Counted from the stretch's first letter, positions 8,699-17,558 are shown. The stretch: 64,000 bases of DNA from an uncultured Clostridia bacterium (GCA_945923775.1 CAMELR010000005.1:47985-111984); one strand, 5' to 3'. A program made the numbers and translations. Notes: generated by a model not told the origin, from the sequence alone.

Positions 8699-9361
8699 AT
8701 GAAAATAATCATAGTCGGCGGCGGCAAGGTGGGATTCTACCTTGCGCAGACCCTGAGTACGCAGGGTCACGAGGCCGCCATAATCGAGCAGGACAGGGAA
8801 CTGTGCCGTGCCATTGCGAACCAGCTCGATATTTCCATCTGCACCGGCGACGGAACTTCCCAGGACGCCCTGCGTGAAGCCGGCGCTGAACGTGCCGATG
8901 TGGTCTGCGCCGTGACCGGAAAGGACGAGAGCAACCTTGTCTGCTGCCAGACCGCAAAGAAGATTTTCGGCGTGAAAAAGACCGTCGCGAAGGTGAACAA
9001 CCCGAACAATGTCGCGGCGCTCCGCACGCTTGGGGTGGACACGGTCGTGTCCTCCACGGACAACATCATCGAGCACCTGGAGCACGAGGTGGATATCTCA
9101 GCGATGAGGGAGCTTATATCCCTCGACGGCGGCGAGGCCTCCGTGCAGGAGATAACCCTCCCGGAGGACAGTGAGCTTGCCGGAAAGAGCCTGATGGAGC
9201 TTTCCCTGCCGCAGACCTGCAATGTGGTCTGCATCAGCCGCGGCGGTCATACGCTCATACCCCGCGGACAGACAAGGCTCCACGGCGGCGACGTGCTGCT
9301 GGTGGTGACTCTCAGGCATGGCGTGCGCGACCTGCGCAAGGCGCTCAGGATAAAGGATTAA
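8699..9361 (+). CDS. TrkA-type potassium uptake regulator (RCK domain), second copy
   Basis: A 220-residue RCK protein. The N-terminal Rossmann fold has GGGKVG at 7-12 and an acidic residue in IIEQDRE. The RCK_C domain covers roughly 137-220 (VQEITLPEDSELAGKSLMEL and on). It shares the family plan of the minus-strand protein at 2466-3083, including AVTGKDESNLVCCQTAKKIFGV versus a similar stretch there, so the two may form a hetero-pair around one K+ channel not encoded here. GAGGAG precedes the ATG. It lies 36 bases after the NUDIX gene and 51 before the FtsA-like gene, within one apparent operon. Confidence 0.87.
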   Translation: MKIIIVGGGKVGFYLAQTLSTQGHEAAIIEQDRELCRAIANQLDISICTGDGTSQDALREAGAERADVVCAVTGKDESNLVCCQTAKKIFGVKKTVAKVNNPNNVAALRTLGVDTVVSSTDNIIEHLEHEVDISAMRELISLDGGEASVQEITLPEDSELAGKSLMELSLPQTCNVVCISRGGHTLIPRGQTRLHGGDVLLVVTLRHGVRDLRKALRIKD

Positions 9362-9412
9362 TTAAGGCGGCACCGCGCGATTTCGCGGCACTGCCCCGAC
9401 AAGGACATAACG

Positions 9413-11731
9413 ATGGAAGAAAAGAACCCCCGCAGAAGCTCCGAAAATATCAATACCGCAGATACCGCAGCGCCGGACGCGTCCGTAAAGCCTGCCAGGT
9501 CTGCAAGGCTGTCTGGTTCTGCCAGATCCGCAAAGCCGGCTAAGACCGCGAGATCAGCAAAGACGGCGAAGGCAGATAAGGCAGAGAGCGCCCAGACCTC
9601 ACAGACCGCGAAGAAACCGGCTCCCCGCCGCACAAAGAAGCAGCAGGGGGACGTGATATTCGCGCTTGACATCGGAACGCGCACCGTTGTCGGAGTGCTT
9701 GCGGAAAAGACCGCAGACTCCTACAGGCTGATAGACATGCAGACCCAGGCTCACGAGAGCCGCTCCATGACCGACGGTCAGATCGAGGACATCGACGCGG
9801 TGGCTGCGGTGGTGAGATCCGTCAGGTCTGCGCTGGAGCGGAGACAGTCCATAAAGCTCCAGCGGGTGTGCATTGCCGCCGCCGGACGCGCGCTGAAAAC
9901 CCTCCGGCACCGGAGCAGCTACGACGTTTCCGGGCTGAAGTCGATAACCGCCGAGGATATCCGTGCCGCCGAGCTTGAGGCTGTCCGCTCCGCTGAGGAG
10001 GAATTCACCGGCAGCGGCGGAAATTCGTTCTACTGCGTGGGTCACAGCGTGGTCTCGCTGGAGCTGGACGGCTACAAAGTGTCAAAGCCGGAGGGTCACA
10101 GAGGCAGCGAGCTTGTTACGGAGGTCATCGCGGCATTCCTTCCCGCGTATGTGGTGGAGAGCCTCTGCGCCGCCGTCGACGAGGCTGGTCTTGAGACCGC
10201 CGGGCTTACTCTGGAGCCTATCGCAGCGATAAACGCGGTGGTTCCGAAGGAATTAAGGCTCATCAACATTGCGATGTGCGATATCGGCGCGGGAACTTCC
10301 GACGTTGCCGCTTCAAGGGACGGCAGCATAGTCGCCTACGGAATGGCTACGATAGCCGGCGACGAGATGACCGAATCGCTGATGAAGCAGCTTCTTGTCG
10401 AGTTCAACGAAGCAGAGCGCATCAAGACTTGCACCGACCCGCAGACCGAGTACACGGATATTCTTTTCAACCACCGCACTATAACCCGGGAGGAAGTCGC
10501 ACGGCTGCTGCTTCCGGCGGAAAAGGAGCTTGCGGATACCGTCTGCTCCGAGATACTCCGGGCGAACGGAACGGCTCCGCAGGCGGTGTTCCTGGTCGGC
10601 GGCGGAAGCCTGCTGCCGGGTCTGCCGGAGCTTGTCGCGGACGGTCTGGGTCTTGACCGCAGCAGGGTAGCCGTAGGCTCCCGGGAGATGATACGCGGCG
10701 TGACCGCGCCGAAAACGCTGCACATCGGCACGGAGCATGCAACTCCCGTCGGCATTGCAATGACCGCTTCCGAGGGCGTGAAGTACGACTTCACCACCAT
10801 CACGCTGAACGGCAGGAAGATACGCGCCCTGGATACCCGCAGGCTCACCGTGTTCGAGCTTTGCAATATCGGCGGCATAAAGCCGGAGCAGCTCATGGCG
10901 AGGTCGGGGAAGGCGCTCAGCTTTACCCTGAACGGCGAGCGCGTCACGCTGCGCGGCACGGCGAGCGTCCCGGCGGAGATATCCCTCAACGGAAGGGAAT
11001 GCTCCCTTAACGCGCCGGTGCGCAAGGGCGACGAGGTGAACGTAGTTCCCGCCAAGCCCGGCGAGGACGCCGCAGCGCTCCTTTCCGACTACTTCGAGCT
11101 TTCCGGGCTGTTCATTGCGGAGGTTTCGCTGGACGGCAGACGGGTCCAGGCGGGGGAGTACCTGCTGGTGAACGGTATTCCGACTACCTCGGACGCGGAC
11201 ATCGAAAACGGCGCTGTTATCACGCTCCAGAAGCGCGGAACGCTCCGCAGCCTGCTTTCCGCTGAGGGGATACCCGAGGAAAAGCTTGATACGGCACGGC
11301 TCAGCGGCGCGGAGGTCTCACCGGAGACGCGGCTCTCCAACGACGATGTGATAACCTTCGTTCAGCTGCAGCCTGCGGAAACTGTCGAAGAACAGGCTCC
11401 GGAAGTTCCCAGGGTTCAGGAAACTGCGCAGACTGAGCAGGGCGGGGAAGAAGCTCCGGCGGAAAACGCCGAAAACGCAGAAAAAACGGGATCTGCGCCG
11501 GAATCACAGCCGGAGCAGTCCGGAGCAGCGGGTATCCCGATAGTGTTCAACGGGGAGCGCGTAGTGTTCCCGACGCAGCCGGGCGTAAAGCCTATATTCC
11601 TTGATATTCTCGCGGCGTTCGCGGACGACCCGACGGCGCTGCTTTCAAGGTGCGAAACAGTCACGATAAACGGCAGGACGGCGCGTATCAGCGAGCCGAT
11701 CTCCCCTAACGACGAAATAATCATCAGGTGA
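9413..11731 (+). CDS. FtsA/PilM-like actin-fold protein with long C-terminal extension
   Basis: A 772-residue protein. Residues 1-75 are a low-complexity Ala/Lys/Ser/Thr tail. The actin-type ATPase follows: phosphate 1 loop ALDIGTRTVVGV at 84-95, an SHS2-like subdomain, phosphate 2 loop CDIGAGTSDVAAS, and adenosine motif FLVGGGSLLPGL. After about residue 470 come several small beta domains with repeated LNGR/LNGE turns and an acidic Glu/Ala linker. Classical FtsA is about 420 residues, so this is the long clostridial FtsA-like type and not certainly the divisome FtsA. No C-terminal amphipathic membrane helix is obvious. The GH26 lipoprotein starts only 4 bases downstream. Confidence 0.8.
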   Translation: MEEKNPRRSSENINTADTAAPDASVKPARSARLSGSARSAKPAKTARSAKTAKADKAESAQTSQTAKKPAPRRTKKQQGDVIFALDIGTRTVVGVLAEKTADSYRLIDMQTQAHESRSMTDGQIEDIDAVAAVVRSVRSALERRQSIKLQRVCIAAAGRALKTLRHRSSYDVSGLKSITAEDIRAAELEAVRSAEEEFTGSGGNSFYCVGHSVVSLELDGYKVSKPEGHRGSELVTEVIAAFLPAYVVESLCAAVDEAGLETAGLTLEPIAAINAVVPKELRLINIAMCDIGAGTSDVAASRDGSIVAYGMATIAGDEMTESLMKQLLVEFNEAERIKTCTDPQTEYTDILFNHRTITREEVARLLLPAEKELADTVCSEILRANGTAPQAVFLVGGGSLLPGLPELVADGLGLDRSRVAVGSREMIRGVTAPKTLHIGTEHATPVGIAMTASEGVKYDFTTITLNGRKIRALDTRRLTVFELCNIGGIKPEQLMARSGKALSFTLNGERVTLRGTASVPAEISLNGRECSLNAPVRKGDEVNVVPAKPGEDAAALLSDYFELSGLFIAEVSLDGRRVQAGEYLLVNGIPTTSDADIENGAVITLQKRGTLRSLLSAEGIPEEKLDTARLSGAEVSPETRLSNDDVITFVQLQPAETVEEQAPEVPRVQETAQTEQGGEEAPAENAENAEKTGSAPESQPEQSGAAGIPIVFNGERVVFPTQPGVKPIFLDILAAFADDPTALLSRCETVTINGRTARISEPISPNDEIIIR

Positions 11732-11735
11732 TAGA

Positions 11736-13325
11736 ATGAAGTACAAGAGGATAGCGGCTCTTGCCGCTGCCGCAGCGCTGCTTACCGGCTGCGCGGAAAT
11801 ACCCGACAGAAATATGTCGGCGCAGACCTCCGCGGGAACCGCCGAGGCTTCCGGCACCACCGACACAGCCGAGGTTTTCGACGAGATACCCGCGAAGCAG
11901 TACCCGGTAGAAAACAGCGATTTCGCGGTGAAGCTCAACGCCGAGGGCGGGACATTCACGGGCAACGTCCGCACCGACGGCGACCATGACGGCAAAGGTT
12001 ACATAGTCCTCGACGAGGGAATGAAGCTCCAGCACATCGTCTCCGCGGACACCTCCCAGCACTACCGGATATCCATTGCGGCGCACTCCTACAGCGGCGC
12101 GGTGGTAAGGCTCAAGACGGTCAACGAGACGGTGGGCGCGTATTATATTCCGGCTTCCGAATCGCCGGAGTTCACCATGTTCGCAGTGGACAGCGTGTAC
12201 CTCTCAGCAGGTCCGGATATTCTCACTTTCGAGGTGATACAGGGAAGCGCCGCGCTGGATTATATCCTTGTGGAAAGCTCCTCCGTGCCGGAGAAGTCAT
12301 GCTATTATGTGTCGAGCTCCTGCGTTGGCAGCTCGACCTCCGTTGTGACGCTCGGACTGAAGAAGTTCCTTGCCGATAACTACGGAAAGCGCGTTATTGC
12401 GGGGCAGACGGTAACTCCCGGCTCCAACGCCGAGATAGACGCCATCACCCGCGAGACCGGGAGAACTCCCGCAATGCGCACCGGCGACCTGATGTTCTGC
12501 ACTCCGTCGAAGTACGAAAGCACGAAGGAGTACGCCGATAACGAGGTCACCGCCGCCCTGGATTGGGGCAGAAACGGCGGGATAGTTTCCTTCGGGTGGC
12601 ACTGGTACGCGCCGGAGGGGAAGTCGGATTACTACGCTGATACGAGCACGTTCGTACTCGGCGACGCGGTGACTGACCGCGACATCTCGATGGCGGACGA
12701 CGAGGAGCTGAAAACCCTCCAGGAAAGCGGGCTTATCTCCGAGCAGACAGTGCTTCTGCTGAAGGATATCGACGCTGCGGCGGAGGTTCTCGACAAATTC
12801 CGCAGCGAGAATATCCCGGTGATATTCCAGCCGATACCCGACGGCGACAGCAGCATGTACTGGTGGGGCGGCAGCGCGGAAAACTACAAGTGGCTGTGGA
12901 AGCTGATGTTCCAGCGCATGGACAAGTACCACGGGCTGAACAACCTTATATGGGTGTGGAACGGCAGCAGCGAGGATTATTTCCCGGGCGAGGATTACTG
13001 CGACGTTATCGGGCAGAGCTTCTATGAGAACAGCCCGTCGCCCTTCGCGGGGAGGTTCTCGGCGCTTGCGGGCATGACGGACGTTCCGAAGCTGCTAGCG
13101 GTGACGAACTGCGACAGGCTCCCGTCGCTGGACTACATGCGCCGCGACAATGCAATGTGGTCCTGGTTCTCGGCGGGCAGCGGAAACTGCATGATAACCA
13201 CCACCGGGGAGCTTTCCGAAAAATACACGAGCTGGCAGAACCTCCACGATATCTATAACAGCGAGCTGTGCGTGACCCTCGACAAGCTTCCGGACTTCGA
13301 AGAATACGCATTTCAGGAGGAATAA
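11736..13325 (+). CDS. GH26 mannanase-like lipoprotein, apparently lacking both catalytic glutamates
   Basis: A 529-residue lipoprotein with lipobox LTGC (Cys19). Residues 55-185 form a CBM35/CBM6-like beta-sandwich; residues 200-520 match a GH26 barrel (FGWHWYAP at 286-293, YWWGG, WSWFSAGSG). In active GH26 enzymes the acid/base Glu sits in an RPxHE motif before a FWWG; here the sequence is QPIPD with Asp369. The nucleophile Glu normally sits in an ALTENG-type motif; here it is AVTNCD with Asn458. Both substitutions are clear in the DNA, and the frame is otherwise intact. I infer a mannan-binding pseudoenzyme or an enzyme with altered chemistry. It is tightly coupled to the FtsA-like gene. 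Confidence 0.82.
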   Translation: MKYKRIAALAAAAALLTGCAEIPDRNMSAQTSAGTAEASGTTDTAEVFDEIPAKQYPVENSDFAVKLNAEGGTFTGNVRTDGDHDGKGYIVLDEGMKLQHIVSADTSQHYRISIAAHSYSGAVVRLKTVNETVGAYYIPASESPEFTMFAVDSVYLSAGPDILTFEVIQGSAALDYILVESSSVPEKSCYYVSSSCVGSSTSVVTLGLKKFLADNYGKRVIAGQTVTPGSNAEIDAITRETGRTPAMRTGDLMFCTPSKYESTKEYADNEVTAALDWGRNGGIVSFGWHWYAPEGKSDYYADTSTFVLGDAVTDRDISMADDEELKTLQESGLISEQTVLLLKDIDAAAEVLDKFRSENIPVIFQPIPDGDSSMYWWGGSAENYKWLWKLMFQRMDKYHGLNNLIWVWNGSSEDYFPGEDYCDVIGQSFYENSPSPFAGRFSALAGMTDVPKLLAVTNCDRLPSLDYMRRDNAMWSWFSAGSGNCMITTTGELSEKYTSWQNLHDIYNSELCVTLDKLPDFEEYAFQEE

Positions 13326-13327
13326 GT

Positions 13328-13506
13328 AAATTCGGAATGCGGAATTCGGAATTATGGTGCGCGCTTCGCGCGTTATTTTAATTTTCAGAAATGCGAACAG
13401 CGGTAAAAAGCGCAGGTACATGTCGGCTTCAATCAATTGAAATATATCGCGAAGCGATACATTAATTCCGAATTCCTAATTCCGAATTCCTAATTCCGAA
13501 TTAAAT
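13328..13506. repeat. MITE-like element with GGAATT-rich terminal inverted repeats
   Basis: The left end (13328-13354) has two copies of an AATTCGGAAT unit; the right end (13463-13506) has three copies of its complement, AATTCCGAAT. Between them are smaller hairpins (GCGCGCTTCGCGCG, and TATCGC-GAA-GCGATA). There is no open frame. About 180 bp, placed between convergent genes. Confidence 0.55.
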
Positions 13507-13512
13507 AAAGCC

Positions 13513-13545
13513 GGGTCGGTTCTTTAAAAGAGCCGACCCTTTATA
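13513..13545. terminator. Bidirectional terminator between GH26 and SGNH genes
   Basis: Inverted repeat GGGTCGG-t-TCTTT / AAAGA-g-CCGACCC followed by TTTATATTATA; on the minus strand it is followed by CTTTATTTAA. It separates two convergent genes. Confidence 0.7.
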
Positions 13546-13562
13546 TTATAGTGCCCGAACTA

Positions 13563-14981
13563 TCAGGAGATCGTAATGCCGGAGATGTAGAACGCGAACG
13601 GCTTGCCCTCTGTGCCAGCCTTCGGAACTATCTTCAGCGTGTGCTTGCCGGAATCCATGAAGCTCTTGACCTGCGCGAACTGAACGTAGTTGCCCCAGCC
13701 GCCGGTAAAGTCAGCGTCGATGGTTGCCACAAGCTCGTCGTCTACGTATACGTCAGCCTTGCCTGCGTTGCTGGTGAGCTTCGCGTAAAGCAGACCGATG
13801 TTCTGCGCCTCGACCTCGATAACGAACGCGTCGTCGTCAGTTATCTCAGCGTCAGCGGGGAGCTTTGCGATCCAGGGGTTCTTGAAGCCACCGAAATCCA
13901 TCGCCTTAATCTCGAAAGCGCCGGTGGAAACAGGCTGAGCCTCGTCTGTGGTGAGCAGCACGGCATTTTCGTACTTCGCGCCCTCGTCGCCTGCGGGTGC
14001 AAGCTCAGGATCGGTATCGTCGATGCTGTCGAGGTTGTCGGTGACGTACTGGAGGTAGGTAGTCAGCATTGCGCTGAGTATAGCGTGTCCGGACATGTTC
14101 GGGTGGATATTGTCGCCGGAGATGTCAGACCACTGAACGTCGTTTGTGTTCAGGAAGTTCAGCATTGCGTCGTGGTAGGATACGAACGGCACGGAGTACT
14201 TTTCGGTAACTTCGCCGTGGCATTCCTGCACGCTGGTGCCGTTGTCCTGGGTCATCGCTATGCAGATGATGCCCGGGTTGCTGGAGTGCTTCCAGATCTT
14301 GCGGATAAGTCCCTCATAGGTCAGCTTGTTGATTGCGTTGTTCTGGGATTCGTCGTTTACCGAGAAGTCGATGAACACCAGGTCGGGATCATGGCTCAGC
14401 ACCTGGGCGTCGCAGCGGTGTACGCCTATGTAGGAGCCGGTCGCGCCGATTCCTGCGTTGACGTAGTTCACCTTTGCGTCGGGGTACTGGCTTTCGATCC
14501 ACTTGGTGGTGAGCGCCGCGTAGCAGTTCTCGTTGTCGGCGCCGGTTCCCTGGGTTATCGAGCCGCCGAGGTACGCTATGGTGACTTCCTCGCCTGCCTG
14601 GAGCTTCTTTATTACCTTCGCTACGCGCGCGGGATTGCCCTGGGTGTACATCAGCAGTGGGAGCATATCTTCAGCCGCCTTGTCCGCGGTCTGCTGGTCA
14701 AGTCCGAGCTTGTCCTGGATCGCCGCGGACAGCAGGTCGGGCTTCATTGCAACGGGAAGCGTGGAAGAGTCGGAAGCGTCAGAAGCGCTGGAATCTATGG
14801 CGTCTGCGGTGGAAACCGTGCTGCCTGCGTTGTCAGCGTTTGTGTTATCAGCGGAGCTGTCAGCCGCAGAAGTCTGCTGGCTGTCGGAATCAGCGGAGTT
14901 TGCGGAGCTGTTTCCTCCGGAGCACCCAGCCATGCTGAGCACCATTGCTCCTGCCATGATTATTGCGAGGAACTTTTTCAT
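13563..14981 (-). CDS. SGNH/GDSL esterase lipoprotein with C-terminal beta domain
   Basis: A 472-residue lipoprotein (lipobox SMAGC, Cys20) with a Ser/Asp/Ala-rich linker at 21-75. The SGNH hydrolase domain covers about 130-315: block I GGSITQG with nucleophile Ser141, block II NAGIGATGS, block III SVND with Asn209, and block V DNIHP with Asp290 and His293, so the active site is complete. A C-terminal beta-sandwich (about 330-472) resembles a carbohydrate-binding or jelly-roll domain. Surface display next to mannan-related genes suggests deacetylation of plant polysaccharide, such as acetylated mannan or xylan; this is inferred from context. It is convergent with the GH26 gene. Confidence 0.85.
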   Translation of the reverse strand: MKKFLAIIMAGAMVLSMAGCSGGNSSANSADSDSQQTSAADSSADNTNADNAGSTVSTADAIDSSASDASDSSTLPVAMKPDLLSAAIQDKLGLDQQTADKAAEDMLPLLMYTQGNPARVAKVIKKLQAGEEVTIAYLGGSITQGTGADNENCYAALTTKWIESQYPDAKVNYVNAGIGATGSYIGVHRCDAQVLSHDPDLVFIDFSVNDESQNNAINKLTYEGLIRKIWKHSSNPGIICIAMTQDNGTSVQECHGEVTEKYSVPFVSYHDAMLNFLNTNDVQWSDISGDNIHPNMSGHAILSAMLTTYLQYVTDNLDSIDDTDPELAPAGDEGAKYENAVLLTTDEAQPVSTGAFEIKAMDFGGFKNPWIAKLPADAEITDDDAFVIEVEAQNIGLLYAKLTSNAGKADVYVDDELVATIDADFTGGWGNYVQFAQVKSFMDSGKHTLKIVPKAGTEGKPFAFYISGITIS

Positions 14982-15187
14982 AATAGATTCTCCTTAAATT
15001 AAGTAATACGCTTATAAGTTAAGTAATATTTAGCTTACTATTAGCATTATACACCTAAAAATTTTAGTTGTCAATAGGTCAGGTCGTAGAAATTACACAA
15101 ATTATATACAATTTGAAATAGCTGCGACGAAACGAGGTGAGTTCCGTTTATATGAGTGAAGATCTTCACAGAAAAGGAGGTGCCTGT

Positions 15188-15742
15188 GTGAACGACGAGG
15201 AAATTATAAAGCTGTTCGAGGCGCGGGACGAAAAAGGGATATCCGCCGCCGGGGAACGCTACGGAAAGCTCCTGCGCAGCGTTGCGAGGGGGATACTCCG
15301 CAGCGAGCAGGACGCAGAGGAATGCGAGAGCGAAGCGCTGCTGCGTGCCTGGAACTCGATACCTCCCGCGAGGCCGGAGCGCCTGTGCGCCTATCTTTGC
15401 AGGATAGCAAGGCGGCTGGCTCTGGACAGGTACGACTACAACAACGCGGACAAGCGCCGTGCAGAAACGCTCCCGATAGAGGAGCTTGCGAAGTATATAG
15501 GCGGCTCCGGCGACGCGGCGGACAGGCTCTCCGAGCGGGAGCTTACAGGTCTGCTGAATGGATTCCTGCGCGGACAGGATAAGACCACGAGAGTGATTTT
15601 CATGCGGCGTTTCTGGTTCGGAGATACCACCGCCGGTATAGCTGAGCGGCTGCACGTCAGCGAAAGCATGGTGAAGTCGCGAATTTCCCGTACGCTGAAG
15701 AAGCTGCGGGAGTACCTCAGGAAGGAGGGCTACGATCTATGA
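15188..15742 (+). CDS. ECF-type RNA polymerase sigma factor (pair 1)
   Basis: About 184 residues. Region 2 contains AEECESEALLRAWNSIPP and ICRIARRLALDRY-type sequence; region 4 ends with TTAGIAERLHVSESMVKSRISRTLKKLREYL, a clear helix-turn-helix. I choose the GTG at 15188 because AAAGGAGGT at 15173-15181 lies 6 bases upstream; an ATG at 15137 in the same frame lacks such a site. Its stop overlaps the start of the next gene by 4 bases (ATGA), the usual arrangement of an ECF factor with its membrane-bound regulator. The target regulon cannot be read from the sequence. Confidence 0.85.
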   Translation: MNDEEIIKLFEARDEKGISAAGERYGKLLRSVARGILRSEQDAEECESEALLRAWNSIPPARPERLCAYLCRIARRLALDRYDYNNADKRRAETLPIEELAKYIGGSGDAADRLSERELTGLLNGFLRGQDKTTRVIFMRRFWFGDTTAGIAERLHVSESMVKSRISRTLKKLREYLRKEGYDL

Positions 15743-17523
15743 AAGACATAAAAAAGCTAAACAGCGCTCTCAACGACATCGACGAGCGCTTTATAGAGGA
15801 AGCCGCGCAGGCGGGCAGGGCGCATTCAGTGCCGGGCTGGGTCAGGTACGGCGCGGTGATCGCGGGCGGCGCGGCGGCTGTTATCGCCGTGTGCATATTT
15901 ACGTCAGGCGGCGGCTCCCGGGGAGTCGACCTTGTAGCGCAGAGCGGCTCGCAGACTCAGTACTCTGCGGCTTATTTTACCTCTGCGGAGGAAATGAAGG
16001 TCTCCGCTTCCTACGACTGCTGGTCGGCAGGGCTGATGTTCAATACCGACGACAGCACGTTCACGCTGTTTCCGTGCGACGTGTTCGATTCAACGCCCAT
16101 CGGGACTTACACGGTAAGCGGAAGTTACATTTCGCTGTACTTCACGCAGCTTGACGATGTGAAATACCGCGGCAGACTGAGCGGGGACGGCAAAGAGATA
16201 ACGATAGTGAATCCGGACGAGCTGCTGTATAGCTGGGTGCTCCTGGCGGACAGCGGCTCGGAAAAGATAATCGCTGAAAACGGCGGCGAGTATCCCGAAA
16301 TAGTATTCAGATGGAGCAGCGGCGGGGTGATATCATGCGGAACGTCTGAAACAACGTGTGAGGAAACCGCGGAACACATCGTTGACGAATGGTCCCCTGA
16401 AGAAGCGAACGAGATGATAAAGGGCATTCTCACCGAGGACGACGAGGAGCAGGCGCTCCTGAGCCAAATTGAACAGGTGCAGGAGGAAACGGAAGCGCTT
16501 CAGGATGACTTTGACAGGCTGTCCGGAATCGCAGGAACAGCAGAGTCCGAATCCCTCTCCGGGGATATTGAGGAGCTTGACAGAATCATTGGCGAAAAAG
16601 TACAGAAAAGCCGAGAACTCAGCGGCATGCTTGACAGATACCGCTCTGACCGTTCGGAACGTATCATGCGTGCATTGATGGGCGGTAATGACCCGCTGAG
16701 CATTGATAATGTAAGTGTAACGGCGTACAGCGGCTATGATGAGTGGACGGGCGGAAATCATTACGGTATCGACCTGACCAGCCCGTATATGACCGAGGAA
16801 ACGGAGATAACCGCTTTCATGGACGGCACCGTGATAAAGGCTGCGGACAGCGGCTGGAACCTCGGCTTAGGGAAGTACGTCGTGATAGACCACGGCAGCG
16901 GAATAAGCACGGTATACGCCAGCCTTGGCAGCGTGGACGTCAGCGAAGGGCAGGAGGTCATCGCCGGAGATACGATAGCCAGAGCCGGCATGACGGGCCG
17001 CAGCACAGGGATCCACCTGCACTTTGAGATACGCGAAAACGGCGAGCCGAGCAAGCTGATGAACTCCTACGGGAATGTGAAATTCGGCTGGATAGTCGAC
17101 GGAGACGGCGGTCTTATTTCTGAGTTGATGGACGGCGACGGCGGATACTACGGTCATAAGGGCATAGACATCACGGCGGAGCGCGGAACTCCGGTACTTG
17201 CCGCCGCAGACGGGAAGGTCTGTGCCGCCGAGTGGACCGGAGGCTACGGAAAATGCGTGATGATAGACCACGGCGGGTACGTCACGGTTTACGGCCATCT
17301 CGACGATATCTACGTATCCGACGGGGAGGAAGTAAGCAGTGGCGACACCATCGGAACGATAGGAAGCACCGGGTATACTACAGGCGCGGCGCTTCATTTC
17401 GAGGTGCGCTTCGGGGATCCTGACAAATATGTGTGTATCGATCCGCTGAGTATGCTCCCGGAGCATGCGCGGACTTCCTACTGCACTGAGGAACCGTGGA
17501 CGTCAGAATCTACTGCGGAATAA
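15739..17523 (+). CDS. Anti-sigma-like membrane protein fused to two M23 (LytM) peptidase domains
   Basis: 594 residues. A short cytoplasmic N-terminus (LNSALNDIDERFIEEA, typical of ECF partner proteins in this group) is followed by one membrane helix at 37-54. Outside come a beta domain (70-195), an acidic coiled-coil region (220-305) and two tandem M23 domains. Domain 1 has HYGID (His341, Asp345) and HLH (His426, His428), a complete zinc site and catalytic His. Domain 2 has HKGID (His473, Asp477) but ALH instead of HxH (Ala551, His553), so the catalytic His is missing while zinc ligands remain. The 4-base overlap with the sigma gene suggests it controls that factor in response to the cell wall. 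Confidence 0.85.
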   Translation: MKDIKKLNSALNDIDERFIEEAAQAGRAHSVPGWVRYGAVIAGGAAAVIAVCIFTSGGGSRGVDLVAQSGSQTQYSAAYFTSAEEMKVSASYDCWSAGLMFNTDDSTFTLFPCDVFDSTPIGTYTVSGSYISLYFTQLDDVKYRGRLSGDGKEITIVNPDELLYSWVLLADSGSEKIIAENGGEYPEIVFRWSSGGVISCGTSETTCEETAEHIVDEWSPEEANEMIKGILTEDDEEQALLSQIEQVQEETEALQDDFDRLSGIAGTAESESLSGDIEELDRIIGEKVQKSRELSGMLDRYRSDRSERIMRALMGGNDPLSIDNVSVTAYSGYDEWTGGNHYGIDLTSPYMTEETEITAFMDGTVIKAADSGWNLGLGKYVVIDHGSGISTVYASLGSVDVSEGQEVIAGDTIARAGMTGRSTGIHLHFEIRENGEPSKLMNSYGNVKFGWIVDGDGGLISELMDGDGGYYGHKGIDITAERGTPVLAAADGKVCAAEWTGGYGKCVMIDHGGYVTVYGHLDDIYVSDGEEVSSGDTIGTIGSTGYTTGAALHFEVRFGDPDKYVCIDPLSMLPEHARTSYCTEEPWTSESTAE

Positions 17524-17528
17524 AAAAG

Positions 17529-17558
17529 AGCAGAGCTGCAAACCGCGGCTCTGCTTTT
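17529..17558. terminator. Bidirectional terminator
   Basis: AGCAGAGC / GCTCTGCT stem followed by TTTT, with AAAAAA on the other side, between convergent genes. Confidence 0.75.

Noticed and set aside
9413..9640. Ala/Lys/Thr-rich start of the FtsA-like gene as a frameshift artefact
   Set aside because: The frame is continuous, a ribosome site precedes the ATG, and low-complexity tails occur in other long FtsA-like proteins.
13551..15002. Plus-strand open frame covering the SGNH gene
   Set aside because: It lies opposite a lipoprotein with complete SGNH motifs and has no family features.
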